A DNA stretch of 64,000 bases from Gamsiella multidivaricata (lineage: Eukaryota; Mortierellomycota; Mortierellomycetes; Mortierellales; Mortierellaceae), in the NCBI RefSeq assembly GCF_025024155.1, contig NW_026251784.1, forward strand, positions 110,304 to 174,303. Reading direction: 5' to 3'. Each line of letters begins with the position of its first letter. The first letter of the stretch is position 1. The notes under the pieces were generated by a model that was not told where the DNA came from, made no database searches, and was given only the letters and a program-made list of their open reading frames with translations. A program made the translations under genes and the position numbers. Positions 34,192 through 47,612 of this stretch are shown here, piece after piece.

Positions 34192-37100
34192 ACAATTACT
34201 CTCGCCAACACGACAACAACAATTACTCTCGCCAACACGACAACAACAGCTCGTACAACAATGCCAACATTCATGGCCAGTCGCAGCGATTCGAACATGG
34301 AGGCAATGACCGCTACGGGTCAAGGCAGCCCCATCGCGGCCCACCCGGGTCACCCAACTCGTCCTACTACCCAACAGACTCTTTGAAGGCGTACCAGTCT
34401 GCAAAGAGCAGCGACCCTTTTGCGGTCGGGATTGAGTCCTCCGCCAACTTTTTCCACGAGACCTATGACAAACTCGAGCGGACTGAAGGCCTTGCCGACG
34501 TAAGTGTCCCTGCACCCGTTCTTTTCAGTGGCACCTTGACTGTGAGTCGCCGCTTTATTGACATAATCTGCTGCTGCTCTACTCTCCATCGTTATGATAA
34601 CTGATGTGTAGCGGTATTCAGGCACGAAGCATACAGCGATAGTCACTAAGACCTACTGTGAGATGGCCACCCAGACCACTGAAGACGATGTCCTGAACCA
34701 GGAATCATTCTACAACGGCATACGAATCATTACAGCCGAAAAACGCCCACCGCCACATCAGTATCAGCAACGCCATCACCAACACCAATCTGCAGCGAGG
34801 AATGGCCCGAGTGCCTCAGCGCCAGAGCTCAGACCATCGGTACCGCCACCTACAGAGGTCGCGACGTCATTATTAAAAGCTGTTCGATCTCCATGGTCCT
34901 CAGCTACATCGGCTCCATCGCACGTAGCATCTACTGGAAGGCCACCAGCTTTGAGACATCAATCTGATTACCATCAAGACGACCGTCATCAGACAACTGG
35001 AACTGGAACTGGAACTGGTTCTAGATGGGATAATGCGGATCACTCGAGGTCAACAAGGCCCATCGAGCCAACGTTGGCCTCAGCGGACAATGTCTCAACA
35101 ACCCAGTGGTTTGACTCGACTCCGTCCACGACGGGACCCAGGGCACTGAGCTCCAATAACGAACCGAAACGCCAGTCAGAGCAAAAGGCGCCCGCTACAG
35201 TCGATCCATGGGAGACGGGCGTAACCCCTGCTTCACCTGCAACCAACGGTGGGTTTGGAGCAAAACGTCAACCAGAACAGAAGGACCCACCCGCAGCTGA
35301 TCCATGGGGAACGCGCACTACTCCAACGGCAACAGGAGCTGGCGGAGAAGGAGGATTTGGTGGCGCTGGATGGAATGATACGACGCAAGTCAAGGGAGCG
35401 GGTGCGTTAGTCGATTGGAGCTCTGGACTCGTGACTGAGTTCCCTGCAGACGTCAAGCCGACAAAGATGACAGTGGTCCAAAAATGGGACCCAGACCAGG
35501 AGCGCGATCTATTTGCACAGCGCAAATCTGGACCAGTCAAGGGAGACTGGGGTAAACCGCCGTCATCACAACAGGGGTCATCAGCACAGCAGGCTCCATC
35601 ACGGCATGATGAAAACACGAACGAGGACCGTTATGCAGCAAAGCCGGACGACCTTTGGATGGGTGGCGGAAGTAATATGGGTAATATGGGTAATATCGGA
35701 TTCGCGAACCGCGCGGGAGCAAGTTCTACTGGTGGCGATAGCTCTTCCCATGCAGCCTTCGAGGAACGCAGACCCAGCGATACCCACTCCACTTGGTCTC
35801 GAGACCAGGACAACCGCGGCCGCAACCAGACCAGGAACCCGTCTGCTCAAGATAACAATGAGCCAAGATCACCGTCCAGCCTTGGTGCATCATCGCAGGA
35901 AAGGCGACCGATGACTTCAGAGGAACGCTTCAATAACAGTCTGAATCGACAGGCCGGCTACCAAAATGACTACAATAGCCAGGGCTCAGGCTCAGGCACG
36001 GGATATGGATCGCGATCGTACGGCAATGATGGAAGCGATAATGGAGGCAATCAGTCTTATAATGTCCGAGATCGCAGTAGAGGTTCCAGCGGTGGCCAGT
36101 ACGGAGCTTCAGACAACGATTCTAACCGAGGCAGTCAACCATCCCGGGGCGGTACGGCACCTCAACGCCCGTCGGAACCACCTCTGCAGAATCAGCGAAA
36201 CGGACCGACCTCGGTCAACCTGGCTGGAAGGCGCACATACGGCAGCAACAACCCTGATCATGATGTTGCGATGGCTGCATGGGCGACCGCCTCACAGAGT
36301 GCATTGAGACACGGTGGGGTCCATGAGCGCTCGGCTTCAAGGGCATCCACAACTACGCCGACGTCTCCACAACTACCCGCCGGCAACAGACCAGTTCTTG
36401 CAGGTTCTGGAGGTGGCGGATTGGCGACGACGAGCGACTTCAAGAGCTTTCTGCAGGCTGCCAAGGCGTTCACGCCCTCGGTAAAAAGTAAAGCCTCTAA
36501 GGGAGATCGCACCGGTCGTAGCGGAAGCGTAAGTGGAAGTATTGGAGGAAGCAGGCAGAGCAGTCCCGGCAGGACACGACACACGGAGGAGCAGCAGTAT
36601 GAGCATGACCATCAGCAGCAGCAGCAGCAGCAGCAGCAGGAGCATCGACAGATCCAGGATGTGCCTGAGACTGAGAGGGAGGGTGAGCAGGAAGGACCTG
36701 AGAAGAAGGAGGATAGTACGACGATGCCCGATGTTGGAACAGATTGGTCTGTACAAGTTGAGGAAGAGGAATTAGAGCGAAATCATGCCAAGACAAAGAG
36801 TCCTCAGCAATCGCCACCGGTTTCTGGAGGAAATAGCAGTAACGGTAGCAGTAAGGGAGGCATGGAGGACAATTTGCTTTTGTTCCAAGACCATCAAGCC
36901 GATGTTGATCAAGGCGATGCTGGTCAAGGCGATGCTGGTCAAGGCGATGCTGATCAAGGCGATGCTGGTCAAGGCGATGCTGGTCAAGGCGATGCTGGCC
37001 AAGGCGATGCTGGCCAAGGCGGTGCTGGTCAAGGTGATGCTGATCAAGGGGATTCTGGTCAAGGAGATGCACCTGTGGAGACGACGGACGGACAATCTGG

Positions 37101-37248
37101 TGATGACGAGGCTAGTCATGCAAGGAATAAGGACCAGCCTGAATCATCCATGCCAAGTCCAGAGGAACAACAGCAGCAGCACCCTGGGTCACGAAGCTCT
37201 CCATCCAACGAAACCACAATTTTGAAAAGCGAAGAGATGGATCAATGA
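33906..37248 (+). CDS. Large intrinsically disordered Asn/Ser/Gln-rich protein, unrecognised
   Basis: Two exons, 33906-34499 and 34612-37248 (112-bp intron, phase 0), give 1076 aa. Residues about 15-110 are Asn/Ser/Tyr repeats encoded by CAA/CAG-type triplets. A short conserved-looking segment spans the splice (SSANFFHETYDKLERTEG, then TKTYCEMATQTTEDDVLNQE). The rest is low complexity: Thr/Ser/Pro/Gln-rich, a short Gln run near 36615, an acidic stretch, and about eleven copies of D-A-G-Q-G (36901-37068). No folded domain, signal peptide or membrane span is seen. The composition is prion-like and resembles that of RNA-binding or condensate scaffold proteins, but no RNA-binding motif is visible. 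The ATG at 33906 has a TATA box 50 bp upstream. Confidence 0.8.
33998..34192. repeat. CAA/CAG-type trinucleotide repeat (coding)
   Basis: About 195 bases built of CAA, CAG and TAC-like triplets, ending in an almost perfect CAACAG hexamer array (34100-34185). It codes for Asn/Ser, and because of its composition several other frames are open too. Confidence 0.9.
36901..37068. repeat. 15-bp coding minisatellite (D-A-G-Q-G)n
   Basis: About eleven copies of GATGCTGGTCAAGGC with small changes, in frame in the disordered-protein gene. Confidence 0.9.
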
Positions 37249-37356
37249 TTGCGGTATTCACTATAGCAAGCACAAGTACTTTTTTTACATTTGAAGCAGT
37301 TTTTGAGCAGAAAGCGCGATCGCGGCAAACATATCGTTAAGCTTTAAAGACTGTTT

Positions 37357-39675
37357 CTATTTTTTGGTTGAAGTGTCTTTGATAACGAGCTCCTCCAGCT
37401 CATGATCCGCCTCGCGTCTGGCCAGCTCCAGCATCAGTCTGTGTGTGGTCTTGTCTGGTCGCATCGTCAGAGCTCCAGCGGCCGTGGCATCACCATGATT
37501 TACAGAAGGCGTTGACGCGATCTTGCGAACTTTGCGTCTCCAATCCGACCGTCTCAGAAACAGCTGGTGATGGAGCGGTTTTGTAAATACTGGTGAAGAG
37601 GAAAGGGCAGCGGCGTGATTAAATGGCGATGGTGAAGACATTCCCGGCTCAGGCGTTCCTTCTTGTGCTAACATTTCTCTCGCGGGTAGGGTGTAACCCT
37701 CGCTGCTACCACCACTGCTTTCTGGGCCATCCGTCCTCATTTCTGCATAAACTTCCTTTGCAGCCTTGGATTCCCCCATATCGACAAGGACTCTCAAGAC
37801 TTGATTCATCACAGTAGCGTTCGCACGTCGCTGGTACTGTTGATGGCGGCTGTGTGATCCAGATTGCGAAAAGGCCTGTTGTTGCTGAAGCAATGCCTTG
37901 TAGGTCTGCGAAACTCCCTGCAAATCGCGGTTAAGGACATGGGTCTGCATGAGCACCGAGAATGTCTGGACATTCGGTGTTACGCTCGCTCGGCTCCAGG
38001 ACCCCTTCGATGATGATCGCAAATAATGTTGATGACGGGATCGGGGGTCCATGTCCGGAAGGTGCGATGAACCAGGATTCTGAAGCTCGGTTCTTAAAGA
38101 TGGCGTGTTGACATTTCTGCTGCTGGAAGGAGAGACGGAAATGGTTTCGAGGTCCAAGGGTTTGGATACAAGACCCGGGTCCTCTATAGTATCGACCTTG
38201 CTATCGCTAGACAGATCGGACGGCTCGCCTTGATGATGAAGGTGGCGATGTTCGTGGCCGTCCTGGTGGTGCATATGGCTCCAGAGCTGGCCCGCGCGAT
38301 CGAACTCCTTGGTCCGGAGCAGCGTGTTCAACATGGCTGTATACAAGACCACATCAGGCTTCATTCCTGTGAGCAAGAAGTCTTGCCAGGTCGCCCAGGC
38401 CTTATCGATAGGCGATCCTTGGTGCTTGAGGGGCAAGAAAGTTGATGGAGATAGAGATGACGATGATGATAAGGATAGTCTGCTGCAGTTGTAGGATGTG
38501 GGTTCTAAAGCCTCTGTTCCATAGCTGATCCAGTTCATGAGGATGGTGTACTCAGACACCCTGAGGCCGTGATAGTCATCTGCACAGCTGTGAACACGTG
38601 GGAGCGGGGTCGCCGTCGCCTTGGCTTCCGGTGTATAATGGATATCGCTATCACTTCTGTTACTTGTGCTGCTGGCGGCTGCATCTGGAACTGGTTTTAA
38701 TCCCGATCCTGTGCTCGCACCCCGTTTCCTTTGCCTCTCCTTCTCGTTCAACCAGATCAGGTCTACTGCAATCCTCAGCAACTGCTCCAGATTCGCGCCC
38801 GTCTTGGGCTCCCGCCCCTGTAGTAAAAAAAGCGTCCTTGTGTCTCTCCTCGAAATCAGGACCGTGTCGTGCGTAGATTGGAGGCGACTCAGGGAGTTGT
38901 AATGCGATAATGCTGATTGCAATGCTGATGATGGCGAATGTTGTGCTGGTTTGAATTTGATCTGGTGCAGTGCCTTGTAAAATCGTGAGAGGGTTCTTGC
39001 GGCCGATGTCCAGGACTGGACCGGATCTGTGGGTCGGTCGTAATTGTGGCGATGGTTTCGATTTGTTAGGGTAATGGTCGGGAACCTCCATGAATCGATG
39101 CTCTTGCTGTGTTGAGGCTTCGATCTGTTCGTTGGGGTTGGCGGTGGCGATTGTGAAGAAGAAGATGATGGTGATGATGATGATTCTATGCCTGGTTCTG
39201 TGGGAGATCGATCAGTTTGATCCACGTCCGATCCCGCCATGGATTTCTCGGATATTGAACCTCCATAAACCATATGCTCTCCTTGTCGGTTATTTGCTTC
39301 TCGCCGCTGCTGTTGATGGCGCTCGCGCTCTCGAGAGTAGGGTGAAGAAGCTGTTGGCGGATCGGAGGCGAGAGCTGCCGCTGTTGACAGGCTTCTGGCA
39401 AGGAATGAGTGGACCGCAATACCGCTCCTGTGCTCTCGGACGATATGAGGTATATCTGATACTATCGTTCCTGGCATTCGCGCCTTGATCACTATTGCAG
39501 AGGTTGCTTTCGTGGTCGTTGCATGGGCAGGACAGAAGAGGTGCCGCGCCGAGAACTGAATGACCTGATTCCATTGCTGATCGTGGAGAGATGTCAGTGG
39601 CCTGGCTGAAACCTGGCGTCGTTGTCGCCCCTGTAGCAGTAGCCGCCTTCCTCCCCCGGGAAGCGGCCTTGGCAT
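37357..39675 (-). CDS. Mitochondrial pentatricopeptide-repeat (PPR) protein
   Basis: A single exon. I start at MPRPLPGGGRRLLLQGRQRR (39675, 772 aa) because this is an Arg-rich, acid-free import sequence. The frame runs on to a Met at 39867, but that extension is hydrophobic, looks like leader, and would leave only 85 bases to the divergent RPS25 start. PPR-type helical pairs are visible: DKAWATWQDFLLTGMKPDVV, LYTAMLNTLLRTKEFDRAGQ, TPNVQTFSVLMQTHVLNRDL and ANATVMNQVLRVLVDMGESK. Long Ser/Arg-rich stretches lie between and before them. Fungal PPR proteins bind specific mitochondrial RNAs for processing or translation; the target cannot be inferred. Confidence 0.85.
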   Translation of the reverse strand: MPRPLPGGGRRLLLQGRQRRQVSARPLTSLHDQQWNQVIQFSARHLFCPAHATTTKATSAIVIKARMPGTIVSDIPHIVREHRSGIAVHSFLARSLSTAAALASDPPTASSPYSRERERHQQQRREANNRQGEHMVYGGSISEKSMAGSDVDQTDRSPTEPGIESSSSPSSSSSQSPPPTPTNRSKPQHSKSIDSWRFPTITLTNRNHRHNYDRPTDPVQSWTSAARTLSRFYKALHQIKFKPAQHSPSSALQSALSHYNSLSRLQSTHDTVLISRRDTRTLFLLQGREPKTGANLEQLLRIAVDLIWLNEKERQRKRGASTGSGLKPVPDAAASSTSNRSDSDIHYTPEAKATATPLPRVHSCADDYHGLRVSEYTILMNWISYGTEALEPTSYNCSRLSLSSSSSLSPSTFLPLKHQGSPIDKAWATWQDFLLTGMKPDVVLYTAMLNTLLRTKEFDRAGQLWSHMHHQDGHEHRHLHHQGEPSDLSSDSKVDTIEDPGLVSKPLDLETISVSPSSSRNVNTPSLRTELQNPGSSHLPDMDPRSRHQHYLRSSSKGSWSRASVTPNVQTFSVLMQTHVLNRDLQGVSQTYKALLQQQQAFSQSGSHSRHQQYQRRANATVMNQVLRVLVDMGESKAAKEVYAEMRTDGPESSGGSSEGYTLPAREMLAQEGTPEPGMSSPSPFNHAAALSSSPVFTKPLHHQLFLRRSDWRRKVRKIASTPSVNHGDATAAGALTMRPDKTTHRLMLELARREADHELEELVIKDTSTKK

Positions 39676-39952
39676 GGATGTCGTTCGGTCGTCGTAGAAA
39701 AGGTGGCGAGAGGGAGTCGATGGGTTTGGCAGTAGAAAGTAGGACAGAGGGTAGATCATAACACAAGGCAGGGCCAGGGCAGTGGAGTATCGTGCAATTA
39801 AGGAAGGAATGTGAGCAGTATGGAAATAATGCTTGCATAGAATGGAAATACAAAAATGTATCGTCATTCTCCAACATTTATTTCCTATTCACTCTTTGTG
39901 GATAAGGAAATTGGCTGCCCGGGTTGAATGAAAACCCTCTCTTACATTCACA

Positions 39953-41210
39953 ATGGTTAGTCGCGGACTGTTGACCAAGTGGCAGACGGAGCGAAGCGCA
40001 CTCTATATCCATCGATTCGTCAATCCATCGATCTATACACCGAAAGGAATCTTTATTTACCAGGAGCGCCGTCGCTACTTTCAATACACCGACGGCTGCT
40101 TCATGGTTGCAGGAGGATCTCTACTCTCATCGACATGCAGAGTTCTAGTGATCAGCTTGCACATATTGCGGGATGACTCTTTGCACAACCTTGTCCTTAT
40201 GGCCAGAACTTTTTGACGACCATATCAACACAGCCCTTGCAGTATTTTCGGCAAAGGAACGCTTTTGAGATCTCGACTTCAGGATCGATCTGGTGAAGAG
40301 ACTTGATGAGTGCTCCTAGATCTCCTCAACGTCGCTATAGGATGAGTTCACAAGGACTATACGCTCTACATGGAATGCACACAGGGCTGAATCAACCTCA
40401 TTTAGATTACGGCCGGTCCGACCATCTGGATGGCAGCGTCTTACCTGAAACTATTCAGTCTGAACTACAACTACTCTGGTTCTTCCCAACAGCTATATTA
40501 ACCCTTGTTTGTCTGTTTATGCTCTGTTCTATAGGCCAAAAAGGACGTCGCCGCCAAGCCTACGTCATCTTCGGGTGGCAAAGCTAAGAAGAAGGTACGA
40601 CGCCGCCCTTGCACGCTAGGATAACAACGATTGAGAGGACACTGGATATTACTGGAGTGCAGGATAGACCGCGACACGGAAACTATTTTGTCCAAGTCCA
40701 TCAACGTTGAGCTGTGCATGCTATCTCGATATTTTCTCTATCACTGTCTAAGAGATGTACCTTCAGGAGGATCAAATCTATACACATTGGGCAACTACAG
40801 TCATACTGTTCGACTATGTCGCCTGTCCAGGATTTGCTGTCCGACAAATGGAAACACTGATGAAGTCGCTCTTTGGGCTATCTTAACACCACGTCTCTGC
40901 ATATTTGCTCTCTTAGAAATGGTCCAAGGGAAAGGTCAAGGACAAGGCTAACAACGCCGTCATTCTCGACAAGGCTACCTACGACAAGCTTATGAAGGAG
41001 GTTCCCACCTACAAATTGGTTTCACCCTCCGTCTTGGTTGACCGTCTCCGCATCAACGGCTCCCTTGCTCGTGCCGCCATCCGCGAGTTGGTCAAGCTCG
41101 GTGTCATTGTCCCAGTCTCGACCCACGGTGCCCAGTGGATCTACACCCGTGCCACCGGTGTTGAGGAGGAGAAGAAGGCCCCCAAGAAGGAGGCCGCTGA
41201 TGAGGAATAA
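39953..41210 (+). CDS. RPS25: 40S ribosomal protein eS25
   Basis: Exons 39953-39955 (ATG only), 40535-40594 and 40917-41210 give 118 aa. Exon 2 encodes [20 protein letters not shown]; exon 3 starts [20 protein letters not shown] and contains the winged-helix core [20 protein letters not shown] and WIYTRAT. The first exon is a lone start codon, with CT-rich leader and cttacattcacaATG before it and a gttagt donor after it. The 579-bp first intron is long for this window. eS25 sits near the head and E site of the 40S subunit and supports IRES-type initiation in other species. It is divergent from the PPR gene, with at most about 280 bp between the starts. Confidence 0.93.
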
Positions 41211-41901
41211 ATCTCTTGATCATGTTCCTTCGTTGATCGCTTTCTTTAAGAACTATTTTCTTGACTCCAACTGCCATATGTATAAAAAACTCGTAAAACA
41301 GCGAATGGAATGATTTGTGAACGCACAACGTGTTGAATTTGGCTTGGGAACTGCTGCATGTGGAGTATCACATCCATTATGTGTTTAGTGCTCAATAGAG
41401 CTATGCGAATTACGAGGCCACAGTCCTGGAGCACCAAATGCCACGATCATTGCCGTTTGGTTCAATTTATCCGCTCGTCTGGGCGACGCCCTAATGCAGA
41501 TTGTTTTTGTCGTCCTCCTCCCAAGCGTGCCGAGAATTGTTTGTTGTGTTGAGCGGGCGTTCGTCTGCCGATCGCCGGACAAAGGAGATCAAAAGAAAGG
41601 TGGGAATACAGCGTTGTCGGCCCAATTCGTATCCGGGGGAACATGGGTCGCGTATCCAGCGCATGTGTCGAACGAGCTGCAATTCAGTGCATTTATTTTG
41701 ATCGGACAGCGGGGAACCGGGCCTGGCTGCCATTCGTCTGAGAAGGGAATTTTTTCCTTCCTTCAGCACGCCAAAGTTTCGCGCGTGCCTGTGCCCCTGG
41801 AGTGAATATAAAATTCGTTCACTAAAAGGTCCCTCTTTGTCGCTCATCATCCTTCCTCTCCTCTCCATTCCTTCACATCGCACTCTTCCCTCATCATCAC
41901 C
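41211..41901. other. Spacer and nitronate monooxygenase promoter
   Basis: The 3' region of RPS25, then the NMO promoter. TATAAAA is at 41807-41813 and a C/T-rich leader spans 41821-41900. Small ORFs on both strands match nothing I know. Confidence 0.6.
41807..41813 (+). promoter_or_regulatory. TATA box of the nitronate monooxygenase gene
   Basis: TATAAAA, 95 bases before the ATG at 41902 and followed by a C/T-rich leader. Confidence 0.55.
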
Positions 41902-43851
<1,950 letters not shown>

Positions 43852-44991
43852 AAAGGAACGAAAAAGAATTAAAATGTATGTACATACATAATTTGTCGGT
43901 TGTGAATGGAATAAAACCATAGAGACAATAAACGTGAAGTTGGGTTGATTTATTAGCATCGTTTCTTTTGGCACTTCTCTGTGCTTCATTGGGACCCAGA
44001 GATCCGCGGTATCCATACACATGAGGGATGCTGATCGTGGGCTTACAAGAACGTGACCTAGCTCAACTGTCTTCCGAGGAGAAGATCAGTTCATTCTGAT
44101 GAGGTGCGTACTCACTCATCGTTGTGTTCATCTGAGGGGTGGAACGACCATGGTATTTTCGTTAACCAGACAGAAGTGCTGAAGGGCGACGCGTATCTGA
44201 AACGCGAAACAGAGCATTTTGGTGGCGACCAATACGGGTGCGTCTTGCACGTTTCACTTACGGCGTCGCTTTCTTTTTTTCTTTTTTTTTTTTCTTGCGT
44301 CCGTTTCGCGTTCCGTGCTGTGCAAGAGGTCCTGTTCCTCCATCAGCATCATCCCTTTGCCGCACCCATCTTCATTCACTGATTCCGAAGGACTGATTAA
44401 TCCTCCGTTTCTTACAGCAAGTTACCTCATTCAAGGGAAACAGTCAAATAGTGCTCAATTTTTATTTCTGGCTGTGTTTGTCCGAATGAGGGCGACTGCA
44501 CTGTAGTTTGCTGAACCATGCGCCTCCCGATTCATTCATTCCAACCATAGACCGTCGGTGGACGGGAAGCACGTCAAGCCTGCATACACACAAACAACGT
44601 AACATAAGATACACAACCACAAAAAAAAAAAAAAATAAAGAGGACAAGCGACTGCAACCATTAAACCACTTCATCTTTTTGATTGTCGCCCCGCAACACT
44701 GCGATTCGCACCTTGCAATAATACACATAGTCTACATATATACTTCCCTTCCTCCCCTCTTCCTCCTCCTCCTCCTCCTCCTCCTAAAGCAGCTTGCTGT
44801 GCACGATCAGATCCTTTGTAATTGGGATCTGTTGACCCTTGTTCATCCAACACTACTCGATCAGGGGTCCCAATATTCCATCACTTTTCTCGCTCTGATC
44901 TCTGAAGCGGTGTGATATATGCCTCACGGGACACATCCTACAGGAACGAAAAAACACAGTATAGCTCATAGTGATACGCGACGCCAAAAGG
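43852..44991. other. Spacer upstream of the transcription-factor gene
   Basis: About 1.1 kb with T and A runs, a (CCT)n tract at 44760-44785 and no supportable gene. Confidence 0.55.
44760..44785. repeat. (CCT)n microsatellite
   Basis: About eight and a half CCT units in the presumed promoter of the transcription-factor gene. Confidence 0.9.
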
Positions 44992-47524
44992 ATGTCTGGA
45001 GATCCAACGGCGGTCTCAAACGGGTCAGGGGAGGGTACGGTCGCAACGAGCCCAGACCCAAATGCGCATACGACCGACGATCATCCATCCACGAGGTTGG
45101 TTTAGCTAGGAGGACCATGGACGATGAATGCCACGCTGTATCCAACAAGAAGATGTCTATCCGTCTTGCTTTTTTCTGTAATTGATTTTACTTTCGCAGC
45201 TAACAAAGCATCATTATGATCATTTTTTATTAGAGATCGTCCGGGAATGACGCGCACAAGCAGGACACGTTCTGGCGATCTGACTGGATTGGCGGCTGTC
45301 TCACATTCGACACACTCCTCCACAACGAGTGCAATGCCCGCAACAGCCGCGATCATGGATACCAACACAGACAGCGATAATATCTCAACAACTCAGTCCT
45401 CCACGGCTCGCTCGAATGGCGGTGCACGGGGACCCCTCGGTCCTCGACCAGGGGTGTATCGCCCTTGTGCACGGTGTCGTGTCAAGAAGACGAAATGCGA
45501 TAGGTCGAAACCAATTTGCTCGAGCTGTGTCAAGGCAGGACCGGACGTGATCTGTTTATACGACAACGACGAGCTCACAGAAGCATATGACAGTACCAGT
45601 GGAGCAGGATTAGCCACTGCTGTGCTGCCAATGTCCACCCCAGCAACAGAAACGAAGAAGGGCTCGGATCATCAGAGCAAGAAGGCAACAGCAGCGGAAG
45701 GACCACATCGAGGGAGAAAGGTGGTAGGCGTAACTGCTGCAACGACATCAGCACCCAGGTCTTCAAACGGTCATACAACACGAGGCGGTGGCGACAATAG
45801 CAATAATAACACTAATGGTGCCAAGTCGGTAACGGCCTTTTCATCGCAAGCTTCGTCAGGCGGCAAGAGATCAGGAGATGTACCGCCACCTAGTAAAAAA
45901 CTTAAGACTGGCGCTGGATCTTCAGACACAATTAAGCCGAGTCCTCTGCGTAGTTCTGTTACAAGCATCCGCATTTCAACCGCCAAACTTCTTACGTTCG
46001 ACTCAAAGGAAACAGAATCAGCGCTTGATGAAAACGTCGATATTGAATCAGTAGACGCTGTGGAAGGTACGCTGCCTGGATCTCGGCGAATTTTACATCA
46101 ACCATCAATGGCATGCAAATTAAGCACAGAGATTTTGTAATTTTAATGGAACTTAGATAAGGATGTCTCGCAGTTGTCGATCGCAGAAGCCATTATGGAT
46201 CAGGTGCACTCTGAAGCTAATATGGATGATACACCGGAATCAGCGAACGTTTCAATCGGCAAGCGGACATCCTCCAGCAATCCAGGGAACGCGGCTCGAC
46301 AAAAGAAACAGCACAAGGGGACATCCGCAGCGACACCAAGCGGTTCTGGAGGAGGAAATTCGGCGCGGATCATGGCTGATCCCCCAGTAACGAAACCATC
46401 ATCAGCGTTTGCTATTAACAAGAATCAAAAGGCCAGGAAATGGACTCGATCCGGCACAGTGGTCCAGACCCTCGGAGGAGAGATATCTATCCCTCTGTGG
46501 ACATCAGGTACAAAAAAAATCAATGGGAGCTTCTTGTCAATTTTACATTGATGCAGTGTTGCAAACTCGAACATCTACTAATTACTGGATTTTACATTTG
46601 CAATGATGCTATCGCTGTATAGATCAGGAGATGCTGCTGAATGAGCCACGCCCGTACTTTATCCAGCGCTCGTATCCTATGCCGACTTCGTCATCCATCC
46701 CCAGTTCGACTTCCGCCACAGCGACCAGTTTAGCGCGCATGGCGGTTTTAAACCAGATGGATACCAGTTATGGCTTCGACACACCTGAACGCGGAACAAC
46801 GCCCGAGAGCCGAGAGAACTCACCAGTGCCACCATCATCGCCCCTGATGAAAAAGAAGACGAAGCGCACGTTCCGAAAACAAGGTCCTGCGGATTCTCCT
46901 GGTGCTCCCGCTGCCTATGATGATAATATGGACCCTGGTGGCATTACGGCCTCTTCTCCAGCCCCCTCAATAACGCCATCGGAAGCAAAGCGGAAACGAG
47001 TAGGCCATGGATCCTCAATAGGAGGAGGAAGTAATGTTGGAGTAGGAGGAGATGATGACGCAGGTGATTCCAGCGCACGATCGACACCTGCGCCGACTCC
47101 TCGACCTCGGCCTATCCCGACAAGACCGAGGATGTACCCATGTTCGTTTGAGGGCTGTGGCAAATCTTTCATGGATAAGTTCCATCTGAAGCGACACGAA
47201 ACCCGCCATGTAACGCAGATGATTGTTTGCGGGATCGACGGGTGTACGAAGGCGTACGATTCTATCAGTACGATGAGGCGTCATCAGAGCATGGTACACA
47301 AGGAGAGGAAGGAGGAGATAGCGAGAGCTGCGGCGGCAGCGTCGGGCGGTCATGGCGGTAATAGGGTGGACTACGCAGGGTCAGAAACGATGGGCCATGA
47401 TCGTACGATAGCAGGAGATGAAAGTGGTGGGGAGGGAGATGATGGCGAGAGCGATGACTCGGAGGCCTCACCGGCTCCGTCGTCGGTCACTTACACGGCG
47501 GTTTCTTCGCCGATGAGAGATTAA
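44992..47524 (+). CDS. Transcription factor with both Zn2Cys6 and C2H2 zinc domains
   Basis: Four exons, 44992-45095, 45234-46066, 46157-46507 and 46623-47524, give 729 aa, in frame throughout. The Zn2Cys6 binuclear cluster is at about 113-142: CARCRVKKTKC, then PICSSC, then the sixth Cys in DVICLY. After a long Ser/Gly/Lys-rich disordered middle come two C2H2 fingers at about 603-660: YPCSFEGCGKSFMDKFHLKR with its paired His, then IVCGIDGCTKAYDSISTMRR with its paired His. An acidic Ser/Asp tail follows and could act as an activation region. It should be nuclear and bind DNA through one or both modules; targets are unknown. No fungal-specific transcription factor middle domain is seen. Confidence 0.9.
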
Positions 47525-47612
47525 TGAGCACTATTATTCCTGTAGACGTATCTGCTGATTCTCTGTTTTAATACTAGGTAGTCGATTTTGCCGATAGCTT
47601 TAATTACAATAA
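47525..47612. other. 3' end of the transcription-factor gene
   Basis: AT-rich trailer. Nothing else is seen. Confidence 0.4.

Noticed and set aside
33723..34515. Minus-strand ORFs of pure Val/Ala and pure Cys over the triplet repeat
   Set aside because: They are a consequence of a stop-free trinucleotide array; composition is not protein-like outside the repeat.
36497..37225. Leu-Asp-Gln-His and Met-Leu-Val-Lys repeat ORFs in other frames of the minisatellite
   Set aside because: A 15-bp repeat keeps all frames open once none of them contains a stop. The D-A-G-Q-G frame is the one continuous with the 1076-aa gene.
39956..40916. Box C/D snoRNA in the RPS25 introns
   Set aside because: TTGATGA (40303-40309) and CTGA (40387-40390) are present in intron 1, but no terminal stem joins them and the C box lacks the usual purine; intron 2 has no matching D box.
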